Made by a program: the position numbers and the translations under genes. Below, piece by piece: positions 25,572-33,697 of a stretch of DNA of 59,491 nucleotides. The stretch's first letter is position 1, and each line of letters begins with the position of its first letter. The notes beneath the pieces are model-generated. The model had not been told where the DNA came from, ran no database searches, and saw nothing but the letters and a program-made list of their open reading frames with translations. The stretch is taken from assembly GCF_041260665.1 (NCBI RefSeq), contig NZ_JBGCCT010000019.1, forward strand, positions 1-59,491, read 5' to 3'. The DNA comes from Catenulispora sp. GP43 (GTDB taxonomy: Bacteria > Actinomycetota > Actinomycetes > Streptomycetales > Catenulisporaceae).

Positions 25572-27857
25572 TCAGCCGGCTTGGCCGACGGAGTCGGCGG
25601 TGTCGGTCGTGCCGTCGGTTTCGGTCTTGCCGTTGGTGGCTGTGGCGTCGGCGTCAGTGGCGTCGGCCTCAGCGGCGGCACCGGTGGTGGTGCCGTTCTC
25701 CACGTTGTCGGTCGTCTCGGCAGGCTCGGCGTTCTCGGCTGCCTTCTCGGCCTCCGCCTTCTCCAACACTGCCGCGAACGCCCTCACAGCGGCAGGCTCG
25801 ACCTCCAGGAACGAGGGCCGCGCGAGGTCCACAAGCACGACCTCCGCACCCTCGGCCTTGGCCGCCGCGCACGCCCTCGGGAAGGCCACCGGCATCGGCC
25901 GGGCCTCAGGGTTCCACTCGGCCAGCGCCCGCACCGAAGTGAACACCGGCAGCGCCCGCGTCCCGTCCGGCGCGAGCAGCGTCACCAGTGCCATGTCGCT
26001 GTTCTTGTCCCGGCGCAGGTTCCGGCCCTGCTCGTCCGGCACCTCCTCCGCCTCGCCGAGCACCGCCACGATCGGCGCCAGGACGCGCGCGTTGAGCAGG
26101 TAGCCGTAAGCGTGCTCGATGGCCGCTTCGCCCCGGCCGTGTGCCTCCAGGACGGCCAGCAGCGCCGGGTCCGCACCCCCGTCGTCGTTCGGGAAGGTGG
26201 AAGGGGCCAGCGTGCGTCCTGCGAAGTCGGTCATGGGCTCGACTTTAGTAGCCGTCCACGATCGCGACGGCACGGCCGGTCCAGCCGCAGCCGCCGGTCC
26301 TGCCACGGCGACCGGGGGCTGCGGCTGGAACGGATTCGGCTCCGGACCCGGCCCCGGTCCCACGTCCGACCCCAGGCCTGCCCCCGCCCCCAGCGGCATC
26401 GACATCCCCGGCATCGGCATCCCCGTCGACACCGGCCCCGGCCCCGAACCCAGCCCCGGCCCCTGCCCAAGCCCCAGCCCGAACGGCGCCGGCCCCAGCG
26501 GCATCGGATCCGCCACCGGCCCCAACAGCGCCGCCGCAGCCCGCGACCGCCGCCGTCCCCGCACCACCAGCCACCCGCCGAGCACCAGCGAGCCGGTGAA
26601 CGCCACCGCGGCGTCGACCATCCCGCGCTGCTCCCGGCTCAGCCCGCCGATGCTCTGGTCGGCCACCGTCTGCGGACCGTACCCGAAGTACTTCGTGCCC
26701 TGATAGGCCTGCGCGTGCGGCGTCGCCGGCGTCCCGGCCACCCCCGCGGCCGCCTTCAGCGCCGCCACCGGGTCCACGATCCCGTTGCCGATCTGGTCGT
26801 CGCGCCCCGTCACCGGCCGGTGCGAGGCCGTGCCCTTCAGGATCTGCCCGACCTGCTCCGGACTCAGCGCCGGGTTCGCCGACCGGATCAGCGCCACCAC
26901 CCCGGCCACGTACGCGCACGCCGGACTGGTCCCGGCACCGACCAGGATGTCGTTGCCGATCTCCGGTCCGAAGTCGGCGTAGGTGTCCCCGGCCGGGTCG
27001 TTCACCGGCAGTGCCATCGGGATGTCGACACCGGGCGCGGCCACCGCCACGTCCCAGCCGGTCGAGGAGAAGAAGGCCCGCTTGCCGTTGCGGTCCACGG
27101 CGGCCACGCCGATCACCCCGCGCTCCCCGGCCGGGTACTCGGTCACGTCCTTGTCCGGCTTGTCGCCGGAGTTGCCCGCCGAGACCACCACCGAGACCCC
27201 GTGCGCGATCGCGTACCGCACCGCGTCGGCCTCGTTCGTGGTGTCGCTGTCCGCGCCGGGCACCGTGCCGCCCAGCGACATGCTGATGACCTGCGCACCG
27301 TGGTCGACGGCGTAGCGGATGCCCTGGGAGATGGGAGTGTGCGAGGCCTGCTGCAGCCCGTTGTCCGGGCTCTCGTCGTCCCGGATCACCCGCACCGAAA
27401 GGATCTTCGCGGCCGGCGCGACACCCATGACGCCCTGGCTGCCGTCGGGGCCGTGGCCGTGCCCGGCGATCACCGAGGCCATGCCGGTCCCGTGCACGCC
27501 CCAGTCCGGGTCGCCCGGCTTCTCGCTGCCGCCGACCAGGTCCGGCCCGGTGGTCACCTGCCCGGTAAGATCCGCGCGCGACCCGACGACGCCGGTGTCG
27601 AGCACCGCGACGGTGACGCCGGCGCCCTTGGTGGTCTTCCAGGCCTGCGGCAGGTTCAGGAACGTGATCGGCCACTGCGCCGAGCGCACCTCGTCGGCGC
27701 GCGCGGCGGGGGCCGCGCCGAGCACCGGAAGCAGCGCGGCGAGCGCCAGCGCCGAGGCCCGGCGCACGCCGGTGCTCGTCCTCGTCCTACCCGTCCTGCT
27801 CGTCCTGCTCGTCCTGCTCGTCCTGCTCATCCCGGCGAGCTGCGGAGCCGTCCTCAC
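25572..27857 (-). CDS. mycosin-like S8 serine protease fused in frame to an SseB domain
   Basis: Read from GTG 27857 (AGAAGGG Shine-Dalgarno, overlapping the upstream stop as TAGTG) this is 761 residues. A signal-like segment (ALALAALLPVLGAAPAARA) follows an SRT repeat. The subtilase triad is intact: Asp in AVLDTG (about 87), His in HGTGMASV (about 122), Ser in GAGTSPACAYVAG (about 311). A C-terminal transmembrane helix lies near 414-432, giving a mycosin-like topology as in type VII secretion. A Pro/Gly/Met-rich tail then runs without a stop into an SseB domain (about 542-761). SseB could instead be an independent gene from ATG 26234, but that start has no clear Shine-Dalgarno. No other type VII genes are in view. 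Confidence 0.78.
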   Translation of the reverse strand: MRTAPQLAGMSRTSRTSRTSRTGRTRTSTGVRRASALALAALLPVLGAAPAARADEVRSAQWPITFLNLPQAWKTTKGAGVTVAVLDTGVVGSRADLTGQVTTGPDLVGGSEKPGDPDWGVHGTGMASVIAGHGHGPDGSQGVMGVAPAAKILSVRVIRDDESPDNGLQQASHTPISQGIRYAVDHGAQVISMSLGGTVPGADSDTTNEADAVRYAIAHGVSVVVSAGNSGDKPDKDVTEYPAGERGVIGVAAVDRNGKRAFFSSTGWDVAVAAPGVDIPMALPVNDPAGDTYADFGPEIGNDILVGAGTSPACAYVAGVVALIRSANPALSPEQVGQILKGTASHRPVTGRDDQIGNGIVDPVAALKAAAGVAGTPATPHAQAYQGTKYFGYGPQTVADQSIGGLSREQRGMVDAAVAFTGSLVLGGWLVVRGRRRSRAAAALLGPVADPMPLGPAPFGLGLGQGPGLGSGPGPVSTGMPMPGMSMPLGAGAGLGSDVGPGPGPEPNPFQPQPPVAVAGPAAAAGPAVPSRSWTATKVEPMTDFAGRTLAPSTFPNDDGGADPALLAVLEAHGRGEAAIEHAYGYLLNARVLAPIVAVLGEAEEVPDEQGRNLRRDKNSDMALVTLLAPDGTRALPVFTSVRALAEWNPEARPMPVAFPRACAAAKAEGAEVVLVDLARPSFLEVEPAAVRAFAAVLEKAEAEKAAENAEPAETTDNVENGTTTGAAAEADATDADATATNGKTETDGTTDTADSVGQAG
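27793..27828 (-). repeat. 9-bp tandem repeat encoding Ser-Arg-Thr
   Basis: Four perfect copies of GTCCTGCTC (plus strand) encode the repeat SRTSRTSRTSRT at the N-terminus of the protease precursor, before the hydrophobic signal segment. It lengthens the positively charged n-region. Confidence 0.85.
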
Positions 27858-28579
27858 TAGCCCTTCTCCGTGTCGGTGAACTCGTTGGCGAACAGCTGGG
27901 ACAGTCCGGAAGCAGCCTGCACCGGCGGCGAATCGGCGACCAGCGCCTTGCCGAGCCCGGTGCGCAGCTCCGAATCGTTGGAACCGACGCGGCCGTCCCC
28001 GAACGCCGACACCACATAGACGACGTACGACCCGTCGTTGGAAGCCTGGGAGTCCCACGCCACGCGCTGGGTGTCGGTGAGGCCGGCGGCCACGGTGTGA
28101 GGAACGGGGATCACGTCCGGCATCGTGTCCGGCTGCTTGGCGGCCGAATCGGGCGTCCACTGCCGCCAGACCTTGTCCCGTGCGGAGGCATCGCCGCCGA
28201 TGACCACCACGCCGACCGTGGCGAACACGGTCTGGGTGATGTCGGTGTAGGTGGCACGCAGAACCTTGACACAGGACGTCCCCGGGGCGTCCGTGGCCAG
28301 CTCGAGCAGGAAGTCCTGCGGCAGCACCTGGCAGCCGGCGGCATCGGCGATGCCCAGGCGCACGTACTGGCTCCCGAGTGTGACCGTCGCCGGGAACACC
28401 TGGTCGACCGGCTTCGTCCGCCACATCGCGCGCTGCGCCTGGTCTGCCTGCTGCGCCGGCGACACCGCCACGGGCGTGGCCGTCTTCGTGGAGCCGGAGG
28501 TGGCCAGCACCGCGGTCACCGCCATCGCCGCCCCGACTGCGATGCTCAGCACCGCGCCCCACCAGTAGCGCTCAGGCAT
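27857..28579 (-). CDS. single-pass membrane protein of unknown function
   Basis: A 240-residue protein with one N-terminal transmembrane segment (YWWGAVLSIAVGAAMAVTAV) and an exported domain of about 200 residues with no family I recognise. The start at ATG 28579 (MPERYWWGAV) is chosen because the membrane segment follows directly. It overlaps the start of the mycosin-like protease by one base, so the two are probably coexpressed. This may be a substrate, inhibitor or partner of the protease, but that is inference. Confidence 0.7.
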   Translation of the reverse strand: MPERYWWGAVLSIAVGAAMAVTAVLATSGSTKTATPVAVSPAQQADQAQRAMWRTKPVDQVFPATVTLGSQYVRLGIADAAGCQVLPQDFLLELATDAPGTSCVKVLRATYTDITQTVFATVGVVVIGGDASARDKVWRQWTPDSAAKQPDTMPDVIPVPHTVAAGLTDTQRVAWDSQASNDGSYVVYVVSAFGDGRVGSNDSELRTGLGKALVADSPPVQAASGLSQLFANEFTDTEKG

Positions 28580-28736
28580 GCCGCTCCGCGTCCACCGAAT
28601 ACCCCTCTTCGAACTCGAACCCCAGAACACTAGCGGCCGGTCCACCACCGGCGTAACCCGAACTCTCCCTACTCACCGGTACCAAACCAGTGCCTCCACC
28701 TACCGCGCCGCCGCTCACGTGTGCGACGCTGATGCC

Positions 28737-29960
28737 ATGCCCCCCACCCCGCCCGGCCCCGAATCGGACCGCCGCCGCCTCGACACCGCGACCGCCGCCC
28801 TGGAGCCGCCGTTCGCCGCCGTCGACCTGGACGCGTTCCACGCCAACGCCGCGGACCTGACCCGCCGCGCGGCGGGCAAGGCGATCCGCGTGGCCAGCAA
28901 GTCGGTGCGCTGCCGGGCACTGCTGGAGGAGGTCCTGAGCCTGCCGGGCTACCAGGGCATCCTGGGCTTCACGCTGCCGGAGGCGCTGTGGCTGGCCGGC
29001 GAGGGCTTCGACGACATCGTGGTCGCCTACCCCAGCACCGACCGCACCGCCTACGCCGACCTGGCCGCCGACCCCACGGCGCTGGCCGCCGTCACGGTCA
29101 TGATCGACAGCACCGACCACCTGGACCTGATCGAGAAGGCGGTGGCCGGCGCCCCCGGCGGACTGTCCGCCCCGATCCGGGTCTGCATCGACATCGACGC
29201 GGCCTTCATGACCGCCGGCGGCCGCGTCCGCATCGGCGCACGCCGCTCCCCGCTGCACACCCCGGCGCAGGTCTCCGCGATGGCCCGGGAAGTCCTGCGG
29301 CGCGACGAGTTCAAGCTGGTCGGCCTGATGGCCTACGAGTCGCAGATCGCCGGCGTCGGCGACGCCCCGCCCGGCCGCCCCCTGCGCGGCGCCGCGATCC
29401 GCGCGATGCAGAGCCGCTCGGCCCGCGAACTGGCCACCCGCCGCGGCGCGATCGTCGAGGCGGTACGCGAACTGGCACCGCTGGAGTTCGTCAACGGCGG
29501 CGGCACGGGCAGCATCGAGCGCACCACCGCCGAGGACGCCGTCACCGAGATCGCCGCGGGCTCGGGCCTGTACCAGCCGTGGCTGTTCGACTCCTACCGC
29601 TCCTTCCGCGGCCGCCCCGCAGCCCTGTTCGCACTGCCGGTGGTCCGCCGCCCGGGCCCGGAGACCGCGACCGCCCTCGGCGGCGGCTACCCGGCCTCCG
29701 GCGTGGCAGGCAAGGACCGCCTGCCCCAGCCCTACCTCCCGCCGGGCCTGTCCTACGACCCGAACGAGGCCGCGGGCGAGGTGCAGACACCGCTGCTGGG
29801 CAAGGTCGCCGCGAGCCTGCGGGTCGGCGACCGGGTGTGGTTCCGGCACACGAAGGCCGGCGAGCTGTGCGAGCGGTTCGACACGCTGCACCTCATCTCG
29901 GGCGACGAGGTGATCCGCTCCGTCCCGACGTACCGCGGTGAGGGTAAAACGTTCTTGTGA
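28737..29960 (+). CDS. alanine racemase-fold amino acid aldolase/deaminase-like enzyme
   Basis: A 407-residue PLP enzyme with an N-terminal alanine-racemase TIM barrel. The PLP lysine is probably in AIRVASKSVRCRALLEEVL (about 45-62). LVGLMAYESQIAGVG, FVNGGGTGSIERT and a C-terminal D-threonine aldolase/D-serine dehydratase-like domain (LRVGDRVWFRHTKAGELCERF) follow. It resembles proteins annotated as amino acid deaminase/aldolase; the substrate is probably a D-hydroxyamino acid or D-amino acid. The start at ATG 28737 places the barrel at the usual distance. It overlaps the downstream kinase gene by four bases. Confidence 0.8.
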   Translation: MPPTPPGPESDRRRLDTATAALEPPFAAVDLDAFHANAADLTRRAAGKAIRVASKSVRCRALLEEVLSLPGYQGILGFTLPEALWLAGEGFDDIVVAYPSTDRTAYADLAADPTALAAVTVMIDSTDHLDLIEKAVAGAPGGLSAPIRVCIDIDAAFMTAGGRVRIGARRSPLHTPAQVSAMAREVLRRDEFKLVGLMAYESQIAGVGDAPPGRPLRGAAIRAMQSRSARELATRRGAIVEAVRELAPLEFVNGGGTGSIERTTAEDAVTEIAAGSGLYQPWLFDSYRSFRGRPAALFALPVVRRPGPETATALGGGYPASGVAGKDRLPQPYLPPGLSYDPNEAAGEVQTPLLGKVAASLRVGDRVWFRHTKAGELCERFDTLHLISGDEVIRSVPTYRGEGKTFL

Positions 29961-30517
29961 CCGCACCAGACACAGAACCCTTCAACCGCCGGATAGTGAT
30001 GATCTCCGGTGCCCCCGGCGTAGGTAAGACGACGATCGCCAGGCCCCTGGCGCGCGCCCTGGGCATGCCGCTGTTCGCCAAGGACAGCATCAAGGAACGG
30101 ATCCACGACGTACTCGCCGACACCGGCCCGGTCGAACGCGTGTGGTCCCAACGCCTCGGCGCAGCGGCGATGGAGATGCTGTGGCTGCTGGCCGCCGACG
30201 CGCCGGAGTGCGTCCTGGAGGCCAACTTCTGGACCGGCCACGAGCAGCAGAACAACTCGCTACGGTCGCTGAGCGAGGGCGGAAAGCTCATCGAGGTCTA
30301 CTGCACGGCACCGCGAGACGTGGTCATGCACCGCTTCCGCGAACGTGCCACGACCGGCGAGCGCCACGCGGTGCATCCCGACCAGGAGCTGAGCCCCGAG
30401 CGCTGGGAGCGGGACTTCGCCGCGCCGATCGGGATCGGGCAGGTGCTTCAGGTCGACACCTCGACGCCGGTGGACGTGGCGCGGGTCGCCGCCAAGGTGC
30501 GCGCACTGCTCGCCTGA
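29957..30517 (+). CDS. P-loop kinase (AAA_33/zeta-like)
   Basis: A 186-residue protein with Walker A MISGAPGVGKTTIARPLARAL (about 15-35), an acidic substrate-side motif (FAKDSIKERIHDVL), CVLEANFW as the Walker B-like strand, and a lid Arg segment (HRFRERATTGERH). The GTG start overlaps the stop of the racemase-like gene (GTGA), implying coupled translation and a related small-molecule role, for instance phosphorylating a product. An RNA or nucleotide kinase role cannot be excluded. Confidence 0.78.
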   Translation: MTAPDTEPFNRRIVMISGAPGVGKTTIARPLARALGMPLFAKDSIKERIHDVLADTGPVERVWSQRLGAAAMEMLWLLAADAPECVLEANFWTGHEQQNNSLRSLSEGGKLIEVYCTAPRDVVMHRFRERATTGERHAVHPDQELSPERWERDFAAPIGIGQVLQVDTSTPVDVARVAAKVRALLA

Positions 30518-30520
30518 ACA

Positions 30521-30690
30521 CTTCACCTTGACGGCTTGTCCGCCTGACCACTTCGCCTTCCCGGCTTCGCCTTCCCGGCTTCGCCTTCCCGGCCTCGCCT
30601 TCCCGGCCTCGCCTTCCCGGCCTCGCCTTTTCGGCTTCACCTTCACGGCCTCACCTCTTCGGCTTCACCTCTTCGATCTCACCTCTTCGG
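30521..30690. repeat. 14-bp minisatellite, about 11 copies
   Basis: The unit CTTCGCCTTCCCGG is repeated head to tail: three identical copies at 30551-30592, then gradually diverging copies to 30690, with an early copy at 30521-30534. It fills the gap between convergent genes and overlaps the last three codons and the stop of the methyltransferase gene. No gene of its own is supported. Confidence 0.9.
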
Positions 30691-31350
30691 CTTCTCAGCC
30701 CACACCTTCGCGTGCCAGCGCTCCTTGCCCGGCAGCTGCTCCAGGCGGCGCTCCCGAATCTCCAGACCCGCCGCCTGGACCAGCCCCGTCAGGTGCTCGA
30801 TCGTCAGCATGAACAGCTCATACGTCACCGGATGCCCGTACGCCTGCTCCGGCCGCGCCCGATCGTCGATGCCGACGTAGGACCCCCACAGCAACCGCCC
30901 GCCAGGTACCAACACCCGTGCCACCTCCGAGAAGGCCGCCGCCACCAGCTCCGGCGGCATCAGGTGCGTGGAGTACCAGGCGAGCACCCCTCCGAGCGAG
31001 CCGTCCGCGACCCCCAGCTCCCCCAGCTCGGTCATCGAGCCGACCTCGAACCGCAACTCCGGATGCGCCGACCGCGCCAGGTCGATGGTCCGCGGCGACA
31101 GGTCCACCCCGAACACCTCGACCCCGCGCCCGGCCAGGAACGCCGTGATGTGCCCCGGCCCGCACCCCAGATCGGCGACCGGTCCGAGACCGTCGTCCCG
31201 GACCCGATCGGCGAAGGCCGCCAACTCCTCCCGCACCTCCCACGCCGACTCCAACATCGGTTCCACCAACCGTGCGTAGTCGACGGCAACAGTGTCGAAG
31301 GACTCCCGTACTGCATCGAGGTACGACGACGAGACCGGCTCCTCTCCCAC
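30679..31350 (-). CDS. class I SAM-dependent methyltransferase
   Basis: A 223-residue methyltransferase with motif I PVADLGCGPGHITAFLAG (about 57-74), post-I acidic GVDLSPRTIDLARS, and VARVLVPGGRLLWGSYVG. It belongs to the Methyltransf_11/25 group and its substrate is unknown. The GTG start at 31350 lies 69 bp after the T4-type Pnkp gene on the same strand, so it may be the fourth gene of the RNA repair operon, although it has none of the Hen1 metal-binding residues. Its last codons lie in a minisatellite. Confidence 0.85.
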   Translation of the reverse strand: MGEEPVSSSYLDAVRESFDTVAVDYARLVEPMLESAWEVREELAAFADRVRDDGLGPVADLGCGPGHITAFLAGRGVEVFGVDLSPRTIDLARSAHPELRFEVGSMTELGELGVADGSLGGVLAWYSTHLMPPELVAAAFSEVARVLVPGGRLLWGSYVGIDDRARPEQAYGHPVTYELFMLTIEHLTGLVQAAGLEIRERRLEQLPGKERWHAKVWAEKPKR

Positions 31351-31419
31351 TACAAAAGCCCCCTCGGTCGTTCCCTCAGTCGCCTCTATCCCCCCTTGCC
31401 CCCTGTCCCCCCTGCTTCC

Positions 31420-32412
31420 TCAGAAATCCCCGTAGTCGACCTGCCAGCACGCCAGGCCCATCCGCCGCCACAGCGCCACCACCCGCGACCGGTCGTCCAG
31501 GACGACCCGCACCGCGAACCGGTCCCGCACATGCGCGTCGAACAGCTCGCTCTTCACGATGTCGTCCGCACGCGTGTCCCCGGCCTTGCGCATCCACAGC
31601 TCGTCGTACTTCACCTCGTGCGCCGCCAGCCAGCGCTCCGTCCCCTCGCGCACGTCCTCACCACGTCCCGACATCAAGACGATGCGATCCCCGCGCGCAG
31701 CGAACGCAACCAGCGCATCGGCGGTCGCGACGATGAGCTCGTCGGTCTCCACCTTTTGCCAGTCGTACGGCCCACGGTGCGTGTTGTCCGCCAGCGTGCC
31801 GTCGATGTCGCACAACACCGCGGCCGGCAGCGACGGGTCCGCGACGTACGTCCGCACCGGCACCACGGCGTTCAGGTCCTCCGCGGTCAGCTTCCACCCC
31901 GAGGACTTCGTCGAGGCCAGCCGTAGCGCCATGGCCCGGATGTGCTCCTCGCCCACCGGGTTCGGGCGCAGCGCGTCCCGCTTGACGCACTCGTCGACGT
32001 CCACGTCGGTCAGGTCGTGCACCTCGAACCTCGCCCGGCCCCCTAGCAGGTTCTTCAGCCGCTTCGGGATGCGCGACACCAGGTGCGTGTTGTCGACTAC
32101 GACGTCGAACCCGCCCTGCACCGCGGCCAGCACCACCGCGTCCTGGACCTCTAGCACCGTCTCCTCGTGCCGGCGGCCCAGGCGCTTGGAACCGTCGTTG
32201 TCGTCCATCATCCGGCGCAACTCGTCCAGGCTGACACGCCGCATGCGACCCCCGTAGTCGGCCATCATCTGCCGGGCCAGGGTCGACTTCCCCGACGCCG
32301 GCAGCCCGCGCATGATGTGCACCACCGGCTTGGCGGCCTGCACGCCGGGCCCTGTTGGTACGGGGTCCGGGCCCGCGTCCGGCAGCGCGTCGTCGAAGTA
32401 GTCGTCGTCCAT
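31420..32412 (-). CDS. T4-type polynucleotide 5'-kinase/3'-phosphatase
   Basis: RNA end-healing enzyme built like phage T4 Pnkp: an N-terminal 5'-OH polynucleotide kinase with P-loop MRGLPASGKSTLARQMM (residues 34-50), then a C-terminal HAD-type 3'-phosphatase with AVLCDIDGTLADN (nucleophile D202, acid D204), LMSGRGEDVREGTERWL and VLDDRSRVVALWRRMGL. Its 330 residues compare with 301 in T4. It would convert 5'-OH and 3'- or cyclic-phosphate ends to 5'-phosphate and 3'-OH for sealing. It lies 55 bp downstream of an RNA ligase gene in the same operon. It is distinct from the three-domain Pnkp at 38017-40587. Confidence 0.88.
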   Translation of the reverse strand: MDDDYFDDALPDAGPDPVPTGPGVQAAKPVVHIMRGLPASGKSTLARQMMADYGGRMRRVSLDELRRMMDDNDGSKRLGRRHEETVLEVQDAVVLAAVQGGFDVVVDNTHLVSRIPKRLKNLLGGRARFEVHDLTDVDVDECVKRDALRPNPVGEEHIRAMALRLASTKSSGWKLTAEDLNAVVPVRTYVADPSLPAAVLCDIDGTLADNTHRGPYDWQKVETDELIVATADALVAFAARGDRIVLMSGRGEDVREGTERWLAAHEVKYDELWMRKAGDTRADDIVKSELFDAHVRDRFAVRVVLDDRSRVVALWRRMGLACWQVDYGDF

Positions 32413-32467
32413 CAGCCCTCATCCATAGCCGTTGCGTCGGTCATCGCGGGTCGGTCATCGCCCCGTA

Positions 32468-33697
32468 TTAGCTCTCGTCGTCGTCCCGGAACGCCTCGGT
32501 CGCCTCCGGCTTCACCGCACGCCACACGTGCATGGCGATCGGCCGGCCGTCCAGCAGCAGGAACATCCCGGCCCGTACGAACCCGTCGAAGTCCTTCGCG
32601 GCCCTGGCGTAGGCACCCCGGTCACCGGCCAGGTGTGCCAGCGAACGGTGCGCGTCCTCGATACGGGAGGTGAGCTCCGCGGCGCGCGCCTTCAGCTCGT
32701 CGCACACCCCGCGCACCCACGCGTCGTACTCGTCAGGCACGTCCTCCAGCAGCGGCGCCAGCGGCCCGCCGGGGATCCGGCGCATCCCGACGACCTCGTT
32801 GGGCTGCACCCCGACCGCCTGCGCGATCTGCACGTCGGTGCACTCCGGGTACAGCTGCACCGCCAGCGCCCGCCACAGATGGCGCGGACCGACGCTGGTC
32901 AGACGGTAGTGCAGGGAAACGTAACCGGTGAGTTTCGTTTTCGTGCGCACACCGGAGGCGAACCGGATGACCCAGCCCTCGGCGTCGGTACCGGTGGCAT
33001 CGACGCCGTCGAGATGCTGGTTCTTCTCGGCGAGCGCGGCCAGCACCCCGAACGTGTCGGACCAGTCGTAGGTACGAACGACGGTGCCGACTCCGTCCCA
33101 GGCCGGCGCGGCCTCGCGCAGCGGCAGCTCGGTCCCGTCGGCCCGGAACGCGGCGAGCAGCACCAAGTCCCGACGGTCGCCGTAGTTCACCACGATCCGG
33201 TTCTCGGGGTAGATGATCTCCGCGAGGTAGGTGACCGACGGATCCAGCGCGGCGGTGTCCGCCGCGTCGAGGTAGCGCTGCGCCCAGGCGGCCTGGTCGA
33301 AGACGAACGAGCCCTTGGACGCCGCACGCCAGGCCCCGTCGTAGTGGAAGACGATGCCCAGGGACCCGTCGACCTTGTCGTAGACCTCGAACGGCTCCTC
33401 GGGCAGCACCGGGGCGTAGTCGAACTTCCCGTGCTGGCCGTGGTTGAAGAACTTCGGCAGGCACCAGGCAGCCACGCGGCCGGTCGTGTCGTCCACGACC
33501 AGGCCGCGGGTGCGGGTGGTGACGGGGGTCCAGTACTGCTCGTACTGACAGGCACGGCTGTAGGAGTAGATCGACAGCGGCAGCGTCGGGTGCGTGCGGC
33601 GGGTGACCTTCTCCGCCGCGATCTCGTGCGCCAGCTCCGCCGGGTCCAGCACGTCGGACAGCAGGGGACGCTCCCCCGCAGTCACCTGCTCACTCAT
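32468..33697 (-). CDS. T4 Rnl1-like ATP-dependent RNA ligase
   Basis: A 409-residue nucleotidyltransferase. The adenylated lysine is K108 in motif I, VYDKVDGSLG. Upstream, TRGLVVDDTTGRVAAWCLPK and KFFNHGQ match the region just before the nucleophile in T4 Rnl1. Motif III-like TYLAEIIYPENRIVVNYG, motif IV AEGWVIRF and motif V KTKLTGYVSLHYRL follow, then a helical C-terminal domain of about 140 residues. Rnl1 enzymes join single-stranded RNA such as a cleaved tRNA anticodon loop. It overlaps the Rnl5-type ligase gene by 8 bp and precedes the T4-type Pnkp gene, giving a healing-and-sealing operon. Assignment to Rnl1 rather than another small RNA ligase clade rests on motif spacing. Confidence 0.88.
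   Translation of the reverse strand: MSEQVTAGERPLLSDVLDPAELAHEIAAEKVTRRTHPTLPLSIYSYSRACQYEQYWTPVTTRTRGLVVDDTTGRVAAWCLPKFFNHGQHGKFDYAPVLPEEPFEVYDKVDGSLGIVFHYDGAWRAASKGSFVFDQAAWAQRYLDAADTAALDPSVTYLAEIIYPENRIVVNYGDRRDLVLLAAFRADGTELPLREAAPAWDGVGTVVRTYDWSDTFGVLAALAEKNQHLDGVDATGTDAEGWVIRFASGVRTKTKLTGYVSLHYRLTSVGPRHLWRALAVQLYPECTDVQIAQAVGVQPNEVVGMRRIPGGPLAPLLEDVPDEYDAWVRGVCDELKARAAELTSRIEDAHRSLAHLAGDRGAYARAAKDFDGFVRAGMFLLLDGRPIAMHVWRAVKPEATEAFRDDDES

Noticed and set aside
26245-27675. Alternative 476-codon frame inside the protease gene
   Set aside because: Frame-shifted shadow; the subtilase triad and membrane helix are in the other frame.
30521-30690. CRISPR-like array
   Set aside because: Units are 14 bp, directly adjacent and without unique spacers, and no cas gene is nearby; it is a minisatellite.
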